A DNA stretch of 64,000 bases from Candidatus Enterovibrio altilux (GTDB lineage Bacteria; Pseudomonadota; Gammaproteobacteria; Enterobacterales; Vibrionaceae): positions 620,001 to 684,000 of the forward strand of contig NZ_CP020660.1 of assembly GCF_002381345.1 (NCBI RefSeq), read 5' to 3'. Made by a program: the position numbers and the translations under genes. Below, piece after piece: positions 1 through 10,595 of this stretch (positions within the stretch are counted from its first letter, which is position 1; every line of letters begins with the position of its first letter). The notes below the pieces were generated by a model. The model was not told where the DNA came from and did not search any database. It saw only the letters and a list, made by a program, of their open reading frames with translations.

Positions 1-550
1 GTTAGGTATACTTAACATAAAATAACAGGTTAATAATTCAGCATATAGAGACTTGTACTCTAACTCATAATGAAGAAGTAAAATTTATTTTTGCGTACAG
101 ATCCAAGTATATCACGCATACAGAATGTAAAAAAGTTCAACTATTGGGCTATTAATTTTCATTTTTGTGATTAATATCACTATAAAAATTGCATGATATG
201 CCATTTACAATATAAATTACTTATTTATAGTCATATATGCTGAATATATAATGCAATTATTCTATTTGTGGCTTTAAATTCTGTTTTTAATCTGCAACTC
301 AGTTTGTCTAAATCTGACAATGTGATTTATATGCTGCGACCTCACTTAAGCGTTACTTTCTATCTATATGTATTGGAAAGCATTTTTATTTTTTATTGTT
401 GATCTGTATTAAGTTGACAGAATTTAGATTGTTCTGCACGATATCTTAGATATTTAAGCGTATTTATTGCTTCGTTGTTGTAACGGATGCAACCATAAAG
501 GAATCCTGGAATAGGAATTCCATACTAATAAAAAAAGGCAGTGGATTAAC
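1..550. other. Non-coding leader upstream of the porin gene
   Basis: AT-rich stretch with no convincing ORF or RNA gene. It ends in the porin 5' region. A TTGACA hexamer at 414-419 is a candidate -35 box, but I see no good -10 at the right spacing, so the promoter is not assigned. The AGTGGA just before the ATG at 551 is the likely ribosome binding site. No IS-derived sequence was recognised here. Confidence 0.5.
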
Positions 551-1579
551 ATGAAGAAAACAATTCTAGCTTTGGCAGTCCCAGCTTTAATGACAGCTGG
601 TGCAGCAAACGCAACCTTTAGCTTGTACGATGCTAATGGTGTAGTTGTAAATCTTTCTGGTAAAGCAGGAGCTCAATACATGAATAAGTATGATGGGCGT
701 GCTAAGAATACTGCCGGACAAGACCCGTACTTGAAGATTGACAAGGCCGAATTCCTCCTAGCAACTTCTCATGTCGTTACCGACAGCTTGAATGTTGTAG
801 CGGGTATGGGCTTTAAATTTAAAGGCGATACCCTAGATAAAGGTAACGTTGAAAATAACCAGTTGTATGTTGGTTTTGGTAGCAATTATGGTACATTAAC
901 TTTTGGTCGCCAAGTTATGCTTGCTGACAAGGCTGGTAACTCAAAAGCATACGGACTAGGTAAAAAGCAAGTTGATTTTCTTCACGAATCCGGCGCGCAG
1001 GTCATCAAGTGGGTTTACGATAATGGTAGATTTTATGCTGGTGCAAACGTTGATTTAGATAATAATGTGAATAGAGATAAAAATGGTCGTGAGGTTGTCG
1101 GCGGTCGTGTTGGTATGCGTGTTGATGCTCTAGATGCTCGTGTGTACGTGTTCAATGGTGAAAAAATAAAATCATCTGAGTTTGCACCCACTGGTACAGC
1201 GCTACAAAATGTTTCTGGATTTAACTTAGAAACTGATTATAAATTAGGTAAGTTTGACGCGTCTGCAAGTTATGGTCAAGTTAGGTATGAAAACAGCAAC
1301 GCTAAATCTAATCATAATCACATGAACCTATGGCAACTTTCTAGTACTTATAAAATGGATGAGCGAATTTCAGTCGGTTTAGGTTACGACATAATGGATA
1401 GCCACACAGTAGGCAGCTACGAAAAGTATAACGGCAATAACTTATATACTAACGTAACTTATAAGATACACGATAATACTAAAGTTTTTGCAGAGATAGG
1501 TACAGCTCACCTTAAGAAAGGAGGCGTAACTCAAGATACTGACATTGGTTATGGAGTTGGAATGAGAGTTACATTTTAA
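551..1579 (+). CDS. General outer-membrane porin (OmpU/OmpC-like)
   Basis: A 342-residue protein with a typical Sec signal peptide (Lys-Lys start, hydrophobic core, Ala-Asn-Ala at residues 19-21), so mature protein begins near residue 22. The mature part has the alternating polar/hydrophobic beta-strand pattern of a 16-strand trimeric porin: an early LSGKAGAQY strand, a FGSNYGTLTFGRQ segment near 109-121, and a final strand ending in Phe, as recognised by the BAM complex. Length fits Vibrionaceae OmpU-type porins (about 320-350). It would allow diffusion of small solutes through the outer membrane. It is monocistronic, with a strong terminator right after the stop. Which Vibrio porin it is orthologous to (OmpU or OmpC/OmpT) cannot be settled without alignment. 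Confidence 0.85.
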   Translation: MKKTILALAVPALMTAGAANATFSLYDANGVVVNLSGKAGAQYMNKYDGRAKNTAGQDPYLKIDKAEFLLATSHVVTDSLNVVAGMGFKFKGDTLDKGNVENNQLYVGFGSNYGTLTFGRQVMLADKAGNSKAYGLGKKQVDFLHESGAQVIKWVYDNGRFYAGANVDLDNNVNRDKNGREVVGGRVGMRVDALDARVYVFNGEKIKSSEFAPTGTALQNVSGFNLETDYKLGKFDASASYGQVRYENSNAKSNHNHMNLWQLSSTYKMDERISVGLGYDIMDSHTVGSYEKYNGNNLYTNVTYKIHDNTKVFAEIGTAHLKKGGVTQDTDIGYGVGMRVTF

Positions 1580-1607
1580 TGCATTATTAAATTGTAATGT
1601 CCAAATC

Positions 1608-1630
1608 AGCCGCCATTTTGGCGGCTTTAT
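1608..1630 (+). terminator. Rho-independent terminator of the porin gene
   Basis: Perfect 7-bp stem AGCCGCC / GGCGGCT with an ATTTT loop, followed by a T-rich tract, about 30 nt after the porin stop codon. Confidence 0.85.
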
Positions 1631-1672
1631 GTTTATGTCTAATATAAAGTATATAATATTACTAGTTAAATT

Positions 1673-2667
1673 AGCTTTATTTCCTCAATCAGGAAACTAA
1701 ATTATCAATGTACGCTTTAAGCAGTTAGGTTCACTTAAATATTCAGGCCTATGAATAAGCTTCGCTATAAAGTAACCAACTGAAAGCTATAAAATTAAGC
1801 TTCAATTAATCGTGGCTCACTAATCTTTTGCAGTGATAAAGAAGCTATTCAGCTCTGGAGTCAAACTAAGTCGGGTAATCATGGGAAACCTCATTTATTT
1901 AGCGACTTAGGCATTACGACATCCTCATGGCTAAACGCGCATTTTTAATGCCATCAAGAGGTCGGCAAGGATTAATTAACTCTGTTTTCTAACTTGCTCC
2001 ATTGTCGTTGTCATACTCTCATTATTCATGCACTAGCAAACGCACCCAAACGGTTACCGTCGCGTTCAAGACAAAAACTAAAAGAACCATCCAGCACTTA
2101 GTCATTGATTCTACGAGGCTCAAAATCTACGATAAGGGAAAAAGGAAAGTAAAAAAACATGGCACTCATAGGAAACATTATTGCTGAGTTAAGTGCATCA
2201 AATATGACTAACGGGTGAGAAGTACTACCTAACTTTTTAAACAGATCCACCGAAGAATGAATGGAGCATAAGGCAATGGTACTGATAACACCAGACAATT
2301 TTACGAAACTATTTAAATTAAACGAACTGTTCCTCTCATCCCACCAAAAAGGTATAACTTGTTGAAAACACGGTCATCCGCGTAATTTAGCGGTCAGTTA
2401 CCAGAAGTTATGCAGTTCAAATAGCATAACAAAATGAGGTATAATTACCTTAAACGTTCCCTATTAGAAACATCAATGGTTCGAGTAAATAATTACTCAG
2501 AAGAGCATTAAACCTAAAAAATTACAATGCTCAAATTAACTAAACCTACGCCATAATAAAAGCGTTAAATAAGCTAACCTGGCTAGGTATGCCTAAAACA
2601 AAAGCGATTATCTAATAGTGAATCATATTGGGATTTGCTATCTAAACTCCAATTAGGAAATGAAGCC
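1673..2667 (+). mobile_element. Decayed IS5/IS903-like insertion sequence, near full length
   Basis: Begins at a GCTTTATTTCC-type left end and finishes at an ATTAGGAAATGAAGCC right end, about 995 bp, which is the unit length seen repeatedly in this window. Translated in pieces it matches an IS5-family IS903-group DDE transposase (the motif about a life-long conserved AIDSTGLKVYG, then KKHGTDGKRR, LAVDINTHE, MIKALNKLTGLGMPK as inferred from all copies together). Stops and frameshifts break the reading frame throughout; the longest open piece is about 60 codons (2002-2187). It is not mobile by itself. Confidence 0.85.
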
Positions 2668-2669
2668 AA

Positions 2670-2740
2670 TTAATTGCTAAGTGCTGGATGAGTTCTTTAA
2701 TATGCATCTTGACCACAACATAAATTATTTTGGCTCACTG
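2670..2740 (-). repeat. Short internal fragment of the same IS, opposite orientation
   Basis: The segment GCTAAGTGCTGGATG...CTTGACC...TTTTGGCTCACT matches the region before the transposase DDE core found in minus-facing copies elsewhere (for example near 5130-5200). It lies directly after the right end of the previous copy. Confidence 0.55.
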
Positions 2741-2883
2741 GATCATGATGCATCGATCCTTCTGGACTTTTCAACGACATAGGTAATATTAGTTAGCAAC
2801 CATGAGTCATTAATACATAAGTACATTCAATAATTTCAAGTATAAAACTAACACCTTCGAAATATTTTATTTATTGCAAATAA

Positions 2884-2909
2884 AGAGTGCGGCTATCGCC
2901 GCTCACTCT
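2884..2909 (-). terminator. Probable terminator of fabB
   Basis: Read on the minus strand, AGAGTG(AG)CGGC-GATA-GCCGCACTCT forms a 10-bp stem with a 2-nt bulge, followed by TTTATTT. The stem starts inside the last codons of fabB. Confidence 0.7.
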
Positions 2910-4117
2910 TCGTATCTCTTAATTACTAACGTTGCGTTTGTACCACCAAAACCGAAACTATTTGACATAACTGTCTTTAATTCTTGTTCGCGCATTTCAG
3001 TCACAATATCTAGACCTTCAGCTGCTGGCTCTAAATTGTCAATATTGATGCTTGGTGCTACGAAGTTATTTGTTAGCATCAACGTCGAATAAATTGCTTC
3101 GTGAACGCCAGCAGCACCCAGTGCATGACCTGTCATTGCTTTGGTCGCAGAAATGGCTGGACTGTTGTTGCCAAACACTTCTTGAATTGCACCAAGTTCT
3201 TTCACATCACCTACTGGTGTCGATGTTCCGTGAGTATTAATGTAATCAATGTTATCAGTAAGGTCTTTCATCGCCATCCTCATGCAACGGATTGCACCTT
3301 CACCAGAGGGAGCTACCATGTCATAGCCATCAGATGTGGCACCGTAGCCTACAACTTCACCGTAAATTTTTCCTCCACGCACAAGTGCATGTTCAAGTTC
3401 TTCTATAACCAACATACCCCCACCACCTGAAATAACGAATCCATCGCGGTCTACGTCATAGGTGCGGGATGCTCTTTCTGGATTATTATTTTTTTTGGTT
3501 GATAATGCACCCATGGCATCAAACATCATAGTCAATGACCAATCGAGTTCTTCACCACCACCAGCAAAAACTACGTCTTGCTTACCCAATTGAATAAGCT
3601 CTACTGCGTGGCCAATACAATGTGCTGATGTCGCACATGCGGAGCTCATAGTGTAATTCACGCCACGAATTTTAAAAGGTGTCGCCAAGCACGCAGATAC
3701 TGTCGAAGACATGGTACGAGGCACCATGTAAGGACCAATGCGCTTAACGCCTTTTTCGCGTAACGTGTCCACTGCAACCACTTGGTTGATTGAAGATGCG
3801 CCGCCTGAACCAGCTACCAAGCCTGTACGATCACTAGAAACCTGAACTTCAGTGAAACCTGCATCTGCAATTGCTTGCTCCATAGAAAGATAAGCGAAAC
3901 CTGCTGCATCACCCATAAACCGAAATTTTTTGCGATTAATATGATTCACTGGATTCAGTTTCAAATCGCCCCAAACATGACTCCGTAGTTTCATGTCCGC
4001 GAACTGCTGGGAAAAACTAATCCCTGATTGACCCATTTTCAATGACTCCAGCACTTCTTTAGCGTTGTTACCGATGCTGGAAACAATGCCCATACCTGTA
4101 ATTACGGCTCGTTTCAT
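2903..4117 (-). CDS. fabB: Beta-ketoacyl-ACP synthase I
   Basis: A 404-residue condensing enzyme, against 406 in E. coli FabB. It extends acyl-ACP with malonyl-ACP in type II fatty-acid synthesis and in the FabB branch is needed for unsaturated fatty acids. The Cys-His-His catalytic triad is visible: Cys161 in [10 protein letters not shown], His296 in [11 protein letters not shown] and His331 in [12 protein letters not shown], all offset by two from E. coli 163/298/333. The C-terminal [11 protein letters not shown] loop is intact. The start is the ATG giving [10 protein letters not shown], the usual FabB beginning. It stands alone: IS debris lies on both sides. Sequence shows no sign of decay. 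Confidence 0.95.
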   Translation of the reverse strand: MKRAVITGMGIVSSIGNNAKEVLESLKMGQSGISFSQQFADMKLRSHVWGDLKLNPVNHINRKKFRFMGDAAGFAYLSMEQAIADAGFTEVQVSSDRTGLVAGSGGASSINQVVAVDTLREKGVKRIGPYMVPRTMSSTVSACLATPFKIRGVNYTMSSACATSAHCIGHAVELIQLGKQDVVFAGGGEELDWSLTMMFDAMGALSTKKNNNPERASRTYDVDRDGFVISGGGGMLVIEELEHALVRGGKIYGEVVGYGATSDGYDMVAPSGEGAIRCMRMAMKDLTDNIDYINTHGTSTPVGDVKELGAIQEVFGNNSPAISATKAMTGHALGAAGVHEAIYSTLMLTNNFVAPSINIDNLEPAAEGLDIVTEMREQELKTVMSNSFGFGGTNATLVIKRYEE

Positions 4118-4314
4118 TATTTTTCCCTACACTTCAAATTCGCATCGATAATAGCGGTTTTAAAGTGAATAAGTGGTCCGCTTTCATTGCACCTAAGCTA
4201 CGTTAAGGGACTCGTTTATAATAATCACTCATGGCACAGCTTAAATGCATAGCATTCAGCATGTCGTCATTTATGCTTAAAACTGAACAGTGTTCATATT
4301 CCGCTATTAAACCG

Positions 4315-5531
4315 ATTTTGTTTCCTACATTAAAGAACTCAATTATTAATTTACGTTTTAAACAGCTCGGTTTACTTAAATGTTTAGGTATATGCACAAG
4401 CTCCTCTACAAAAGAATCACTGGAAGCAGTGCAATCAAGATTTAATCAATCGTAGCTTACTAATATTTTAAATTGCTAAAAAGTAGTCAATTATGTAATT
4501 AACTAGATAGGACTTTGTTTCCTAATTCAGGGGGGAAGATAGCAAATCCCAACATGATGCACTATTAGACAATTGCTTTTATTGTAGGCACACTTAACCC
4601 GGTCATTTTCTTTAAAATTTTGCCATTGCATAAGTTTCATTGATCTAAACATTGTGATCCCTTAGACTCAATGTTCCTCTGAAAAGTTTTTTAACTCGAA
4701 CCATTACCGTCTATGATAAAAAACCTTTATTGTAACCATATCTCATTTCTCATTGCTTATTTAAATTTTATGACTTTTAGTAACTGATCGCTAAATTACG
4801 CGGATAACCTCATGTCCAAAAAAATTATTCTTTTTCTTGGTGGGATGAGTGAAATTGCTTGTTTAGTGCGAACGAGCTCGTAATATTATCTGGTCTCATA
4901 AGTACTATCACCTGATATTCCATTAATTTTACAGTGAATCTATTTAAGCAAGTTAGATAGCACGCACCCTCAGTCACATTTGATACACGTAACTCAGCAG
5001 TAATAATTTCATGCGTATTTATAGCTACTTCTACATATAACTTATGTCAGACTCGTCGTTTTTCATCAGTGCCATACTTTTTTTACTTACCCTCCGCCTT
5101 CACCGTAGACTGTGAACCCCCGTAAAATCAATGGCTAAGTGCTAGCTGGCTCCTTTAGTCTTCATCTTGAATGCAACATTAACCGTTTTGGTTCGCTTGC
5201 TAATGTGTTAATAATAAAGGCACAATAACGACAGTTAAACAAGTTTGAAAACAGAATTAATGAATCATTGAAGACCTCCCAATGGCATTCAAAATCTGCG
5301 TTTAACCATGAGAGCCGTCGTAATGGCTCTCATTAATTTTGTTCCAAGTCAGAAAGCGACTCAGAGGGACATTGAGCCTAAGGGATCGTCATGCCCACAT
5401 TGGCAAAATCTACGCAATAATAAAAGTATTAAAGAAGCTGACAGAGTTCAGTATGCCTAAAATGAAAGCGAGCATCTAATAGTTCCTCATGTTAGGATTT
5501 GTTATCTGCACTCGAATTAGGAAACAAAGCC
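4315..5531. mobile_element. Nested IS relic: plus-strand ends flanking a minus-strand copy
   Basis: A plus-oriented left end occupies about 4315-4500. A minus-oriented copy begins at 4511 with GACTTTGTTTCCTAATTC and runs to about 5330, where it breaks off without its far end. A plus-oriented right end (5331-5531, ending ATTAGGAAACAAAGCC) follows. This is either an insertion of one copy into another, followed by deletion, or a recombinant between inverted copies. No transposase frame longer than about 70 codons remains. Confidence 0.75.
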
Positions 5532-6190
5532 TGTTCGCGGTGAAATGGACATCATCGAAATAGGTTCGTCAAAGATGTAGCATTTATTCTCAATATTGAT
5601 CTTCACTGCTTTTCTCCTTATAGTTCAAAGATAAACTCAATATAGCGGTTATGATAGGTGATACATGACGAGTCAAAAAATAACATTCACTTCAAAAGTA
5701 AACGTTATTTCAAAGAAGCTATTAAATAATGTTTCACGGTAACTCTCGCAAAGATGCAGATTATTTAAAATACCAAATGCATAATAAATTTTAGGAACTC
5801 AAGCCTAGATATTTAGGTTGATTAAGTATAGTACGGACGAATAATAGTCCCGAACGAAAACGGGCATGCTGCACGAACATTTTGAGCTGCAAGGAAAAAT
5901 GAAACTAACCTGTTACTAGCAGCAGTTACTTTTTTTGTCAACATAGCAACCAAGAACATACTTCAGGAAGGAAATGTACCACCGTTTAAGTAGGGTTTTT
6001 TCTAAAATATAAAAATTTTATTACCAAAAGAATCATCCAAGTATTTTGGAAGGAATCAGGAGTAAACCTGAGCACTCAATTGCTAACTTAAATTAAGAAT
6101 AATAACGTTCCTGACAATAATAAGGTATAATTTTTTCCATATTTAATATTTTGGGGGTTGTCTGAATGGCACTCCACTTAACAAAAAATA
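5532..6190. other. Gene-free region upstream of fldA, with a second dispersed repeat
   Basis: No ORF or RNA gene recognised. Segments here (for example the CAATATTGATCTTCACTGCTTTT area near 5595 and the AGCCTAGATATTTAGGTTGATTAAGTATA area near 5805-5835) resemble 15750-15880 and 37215-37310 in order and spacing, suggesting a second, older repeat family or duplicated spacer. A TATAAT at 6126-6131 could be the fldA -10 box, but no good -35 is seen. Confidence 0.4.
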
Positions 6191-6203
6191 GGTGATCTCT
6201 ATT

Positions 6204-6731
6204 ATGGCAAGCGTAGGTCTCTTCTTTGGTAGCGATACAGGTAACACTGAAGCTATCGCGAAGATGATTCAAAAACAACTAGGTAAACAACTGGTCCACG
6301 TTCAGGATATCGCAATGAGCAGTAAAGAAGACATCGATAACTTTGACCTTCTGCTGTTTGGCATTCCTACATGGTATTATGGTGAAGCACAGTGTGATTG
6401 GGATGATTTTTTTTCTGAACTTGAGCAAATAAATTTTTCTACTAAGCTAGTTGCTATTTTTGGCTGTGGTGATCAAGAAGATTACACAGAGTACTTCTGT
6501 GATGCAATTAGCACTGTACGTGACATCGTTAAAATTAAAGGTGGCATCATTCTTGGCCACTGGCCAACAGAAGGATATAAGTTTGAAGCATCAAAAGCTC
6601 TCGTTGATGACAACAATTTTATCGGTCTGTGCATCGACGAAGACCGCCAACCAGAGCTGACTGCTCAACGTGTTGAAAGCTGGGTCAAACAAATTTACAA
6701 AGAAATGTGTTTGGCTAAGTTTGAAGGTTAA
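6204..6731 (+). CDS. fldA: Flavodoxin I
   Basis: A 175-residue long-chain flavodoxin: a soluble FMN electron carrier that supplies low-potential electrons to enzymes such as IspG/IspH, biotin synthase and other radical-SAM enzymes. The FMN phosphate loop is GSDTGNTEA at residues 9-17; the flanking aromatic loops PTWYYGEAQCDWDDF and FGCGDQEDYTEYF are present. The ATG at 6204 is chosen over the upstream GTG at 6192 because it gives the canonical MASVGLFFGSDTG start and exact family length, and because AGGTGA lies 8 nt before it. In many relatives fur follows directly; here an IS relic does, so fur is absent or elsewhere. Confidence 0.95.
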   Translation: MASVGLFFGSDTGNTEAIAKMIQKQLGKQLVHVQDIAMSSKEDIDNFDLLLFGIPTWYYGEAQCDWDDFFSELEQINFSTKLVAIFGCGDQEDYTEYFCDAISTVRDIVKIKGGIILGHWPTEGYKFEASKALVDDNNFIGLCIDEDRQPELTAQRVESWVKQIYKEMCLAKFEG

Positions 6732-6747
6732 GTGTACATTTCCTTTT

Positions 6748-6775
6748 TAAAAATGCGCCCATAGCGCGTTTTTTA
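6748..6775 (+). terminator. Rho-independent terminator of fldA
   Basis: A GCGC-CCATA-GCGC hairpin flanked by AAAA upstream and TTTTTT downstream, about 17 nt after the fldA stop. Confidence 0.75.
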
Positions 6776-6814
6776 TACGTTACTCTTTATTCTTACCATC
6801 ATTAATTATTCTCC

Positions 6815-7866
6815 AGATTTTATTGATTAATTCGAGTTCAAATAACCAATCCCAACATTGCAGTATGAGTGAAACTCAGCTTTATTTCCTAAATCAAAAA
6901 AGTTAATTATAATTTACGTCTTCAGTAACTAGGTCCACTTAAATACTCAGGCCTATGGACAAGCGATGCAACCAAACAACCAAATGGAAGCAGTATAATA
7001 AAACTTGCATCAATCGAGACTCACTAACGTTTTGGGGCGATACAGAAACCATTCAGCTATGAAATTGAACTAAGCAAGAGAATAGTGAAAAATCTCGTTT
7101 ATCTTGCGTTTGCGCCATTACAACAGCTTTCATAATAAAGCACGTATTTTCAATACTGCTAACAGATCTGCAAGTATTCATTAATTCTGTTTTTAAACCA
7201 GCTCAACTACCGTTGTCATGCCCTCATTATTCATACATTAGCAAGTGAACCAAAACGATTAACGTCCCCTTCAAAGCAAAAAACAAAATAACCATCCCGC
7301 ACTTAATATTTATTTCGCAAAGCTAAAAATTTACAGTGCAGAAAAATGAAGCGCCAAAAATATAGCACTGATGGAAAACAGCAAGTTTGGCGTGAGTTAC
7401 ATTTAGCGGTAAATATAAATACGCATGAAACTATTGCTGCTGAGTTAAGTGCACTCAATGTAACTAACGGGTGCAGTACTACCTAACTTGTTCAAATAAA
7501 TCCACCGCAGAATCAATGCAATATCAGGTGATAGTGCTTATGGACCAGACAATTTTACTAAACCGTTCACATGAAACGAGCAGTTCCACTTATCTCATCA
7601 AAATTATACAATTCAAATTAGCATTGGGGGAACGAAGCATGGTTACCATAAACGTTTCCTAGCAAAGACAGCAAGGTTTCAAAACAAAAATTTTCCGAAG
7701 GAACATTGGGCCTAAGAAATCATAATGTTCAAATTAACGACACCTATACCATGGTAAAAACATTAAATAAACTGATAGGGCTGAGCATGGCTAAAACGAA
7801 AATGCTTGTCTAACAGTTAACCATATTGGGATCCCTTATCTGAATTAACATTAAGAAACAAAACTT
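6815..7866 (+). mobile_element. IS relic with a short inverted right-end piece before its left end
   Basis: A plus-oriented copy runs from about 6877 (AGCTTTATTTCC) to about 7866 (TTAAGAAACAAAACTT). Directly before it, 6815-6866 holds about 50 bp of a right end in the opposite orientation (GATTAATTCGAGTTCAAAT...CCCAACAT). The transposase is destroyed by many stops; recognisable pieces include the region near 7340-7440 (GTKSTALMENSKFG-like and LRAVNINTHETIAAELSAL-like translations). Confidence 0.75.
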
Positions 7867-8080
7867 TGAATAAAGCTTCACTACTTTATTGAATGCATTA
7901 CTTAAATAATGCAATCGCTAAAATATTTTTGCCTTCTTACAGACAGCAATGTATTATCGTATAGTTTTAAAAATGTCGAGGAGTGAATTAAAAAATATCG
8001 AAAGCAAACCTTTCACGTTTTTTAACCAAACCTTCAACTTCATGGGTAATTCCACTTAGCAGAGTTTTTATTTGGAAGAG

Positions 8081-8437
8081 TTAGCGAATTACTTCGAAAA
8101 AGTTGCTTTTTGGTTGATAATCACCCTTCATGCTAATGAGTTGATTGTTATTATCAAAATACAAGATGATTTCTTTTTGCTTAGGCTCTTCATAGCCAGA
8201 TTTTTGCCATTGAATGAAATACCATGTATTAGGATAACCTGATTCCACCAACATTAGAGACCCAAGTAAAAACATTACCTGTTCTCTAGACATGCCAAAT
8301 TTAAGTTTTTCAACTGCTTTTTGGTCGATATAATTTCCCTGATTAACATCTATACGATAAACTAATTTATGAGTCAAGGAACAGCCGAAGAGGCTAATCA
8401 ATGTAAATAACACCACAGTGATGTTTTTCCAACGCAT
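8081..8437 (-). CDS. bamE: Outer-membrane assembly lipoprotein BamE (SmpA/OmlA)
   Basis: A 118-residue SmpA/OmlA-family lipoprotein, against 113 in E. coli. It is a periplasm-facing part of the BAM complex that folds outer-membrane beta-barrels such as the porin at 551. A lipoprotein signal peptide ends in the lipobox LFGC with Cys19 as lipidation site and Ser at +2, which directs it to the outer membrane. The family core IDVNQGNYIDQKAVEKLKFG, MSREQVMFLLGSLMLVESGYPNTW and YYF-type strands are clear. The gene stands alone between IS relics. Downstream (about 7985-8060, minus strand) there may be a remnant of another gene (translation with VEGLVKKRERFAFDIF), which I could not identify. Confidence 0.92.
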   Translation of the reverse strand: MRWKNITVVLFTLISLFGCSLTHKLVYRIDVNQGNYIDQKAVEKLKFGMSREQVMFLLGSLMLVESGYPNTWYFIQWQKSGYEEPKQKEIILYFDNNNQLISMKGDYQPKSNFFEVIR

Positions 8438-8586
8438 AACTTCTTACTTCACTTTCAAAAGAGGTATAAATGATAAACAAGCTGATGCGAGAAGTAAAAA
8501 TATCTTGCTTGAACTTATCAGGCTAACCGTATTTCTAAAAAATTTATTGCCTTAACTTAATAAGCGAGCCAATTTAAGCCGTGACT

Positions 8587-9276
8587 TAGTTTTCTAATTC
8601 AAGTCATATAAAAATTCAACATAATGAACTATTAAACAATTGCTCTTATTTTAGACATACTTAACTCTGTTAACTTATTTAACGCGTTTAGTATTACGTA
8701 GGTTTTTTTCAATTTAGGCATTGTAATTCCTTAGGCTCCATACTTCTTCGAAGTAGTTTGTTGATTCGCAACATTACCTTTTTTAATAGGGAATATTTAT
8801 GATAATCATACCTTGTTTTGTACTGATAATTTAAATTATACCACTTCTGATAACTGACCGTTAAATTACGTGGATGATTTCATAACATTGTTTTAGGTCG
8901 TAAACACCATCGCCTGATATTTCATCAATTTTTTACAAGCCTGTTTAAGCAAGTTAATTAGCACTTCTCCATTAGCGCCATGCTTTTTGACTTGTCATTT
9001 ACTGCATCATTGATTTTTAGCTCCGTAGCATCAGTGGTCAAGTTGTTAAATAAACTAAGTCTCCACGATTACTCAACTTAGTCTGATTGCATAGTTGAAT
9101 GGCTTTTTCATCAACCTCAAATATTTGTGAGCCACGATTAATTAAAATTTGATCATACTACTTCCAGTTGATTATTTTGTAGCAAAGATTGTCCATAGAT
9201 CTGAATATTTAAGCGAGCCTGATTGTTTAGAGCATAAATTGATAATTTCGTTCCCTAATTTGGGGCACAAAGCTCA
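8587..9276 (-). mobile_element. IS relic with internal deletions
   Basis: Minus-oriented copy of the IS903-like element, from AGTTTTCTAATTCAAG at 8587 to a TTGGGGCACAAAGC left end at 9276. Only about 690 bp remain of the roughly 990-bp unit; the middle (the DDE core region) has lost several blocks. No open frame survives. Confidence 0.75.
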
Positions 9277-9490
9277 TCCGCATTAATACTTATATATAAC
9301 ACTAAAATCAAATCGCGCATACTAGCATTATTCATAGTAAGTTCAACAATGTGAGCTTTTATACCAAACCGACATGCTTTATAGGTATATTCAAGTTAGT
9401 TGAGAAGAATCACTTACCCACTTTTAACTATGTAAATTTTTGTTATCTTACTGCCTTCATAACAACTTTGAAGTAAGGAAGATTGTGCCT

Positions 9491-10582
9491 ATGCCAATCA
9501 AAACAGATGAATTAAGAACGCAACCTATTGACATCTTGCCAACACCTGCAGAAGTGGAAAACGCCTATCCATTAACTGACAACATCGCCAAACATATTGC
9601 AGAATCACGTCAACAAGTAAAAGATATACTTGCAGGCAGAAGCAATCGTCTGCTCGTGATTGTCGGTCCATGCTCTATTCATGATCCCGAGGCCGGCTTT
9701 GACTATGCAAATAAGCTAAAGGAAAAAGCAGGGCAACATAAAAACACCCTCCACATAGTAATGCGCACTTATTTTGAGAAACCACGAACTGTTGTAGGCT
9801 GGCAAGGCATGATTAATGATCCGGATCTAGATGGTAGTTGTCATTTACGAAAAGGATTGTTTAAGGCCCGTAAATTTTTATTAGATGTCAATTCTCTAGG
9901 TATGCCAACAGCAACGGAATTTCTTAATATGATTATAGGTCAATATATTGCAAATCTTGTGACTTGGGGTGCAATTGGTGCTCGTACAACTGAATCTCAG
10001 ATTCATCGTGAGATGGCATCTGCGCTGTCCTGCCCCGTCGGGTTTAAAAATGGTACCGATGGCAACATTAAAATTGCCATTGATGCCATTCGCTCAAGCC
10101 AAACCTCCCATCTATTTTGCTCACCAAACAAGCAAGGTGTGATGACAATCTACCGCACCAGTGGTAATCCATATGGGCATGTCATTTTGCGTGGTGGTCA
10201 TCAGCCAAACTATACACGTGAAAACATCAGTCACGTTGCTAACAATTTAATTAGTTTTGATCTAGTGCCTAAACTTATTGTCGATTTTAGTCACGCAAAC
10301 TGTGAAAAACAGTATAAGCAACAAATAAATGTCGCAAAAAATATTTGTCACCAGCTAGTAGATGGTGACACACGTATAGCTGGGATCATGGCGGAAAGCT
10401 TTATTGAAGAAGGTAATCAAACCGTTAATAAAAACAGCGTAGATTCTCTTACGTACGGCAAATCCATAACCGATCCTTGCTTAAGCTGGACTGACACTTC
10501 TAACATGCTCGACATGTTAGCAAATGCAGTGACTCAACGTAATAAATTAAAACTAGTTAAGTTATTTTATTTTTTTAAATAA
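9491..10582 (+). CDS. aroH: 3-deoxy-7-phosphoheptulonate (DAHP) synthase, Trp-sensitive type
   Basis: A 363-residue class I DAHP synthase condensing phosphoenolpyruvate and erythrose-4-phosphate, the first step of the shikimate pathway. It resembles AroH more than AroF/AroG: the N-terminus MPIKTDELRTQ, the block PTATEFLNMIIGQYIANL and VDFSHANCEKQ all follow AroH. Catalytic/metal motifs are present: GPCSIHDPE with the metal-binding Cys, EKPRTVVGWQG, GARTTESQIHREMASAL, FKNGTDGN, ILRGG, and the metal His in VDFSH and Asp in ITDPCLSW. The ATG at 9491 is preferred to the TTG at 9440 because AAGGAAG lies about 9 nt before it and it gives the family start. The C-terminus runs about 12 residues beyond the usual end (LKLVKLFYFFK), possibly by loss of the original stop. 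No TrpR operator was recognised upstream. Confidence 0.93.
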   Translation: MPIKTDELRTQPIDILPTPAEVENAYPLTDNIAKHIAESRQQVKDILAGRSNRLLVIVGPCSIHDPEAGFDYANKLKEKAGQHKNTLHIVMRTYFEKPRTVVGWQGMINDPDLDGSCHLRKGLFKARKFLLDVNSLGMPTATEFLNMIIGQYIANLVTWGAIGARTTESQIHREMASALSCPVGFKNGTDGNIKIAIDAIRSSQTSHLFCSPNKQGVMTIYRTSGNPYGHVILRGGHQPNYTRENISHVANNLISFDLVPKLIVDFSHANCEKQYKQQINVAKNICHQLVDGDTRIAGIMAESFIEEGNQTVNKNSVDSLTYGKSITDPCLSWTDTSNMLDMLANAVTQRNKLKLVKLFYFFK

Positions 10583-10595
10583 ATATCAGGATAGT

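Noticed and set aside
2098-2298. Small ORFs inside IS relics (for example 2098-2298 minus, 4203-4397 minus, 4231-4455 plus)
   Set aside because: They lie within decayed transposase sequence or IS ends and encode nothing recognisable.
7985-8060. Possible gene remnant downstream of bamE (minus strand)
   Set aside because: A short charged translation (VEGLVKKRERFAFDIF) looks protein-like, but I could not assign it to a family and it is too short to call.
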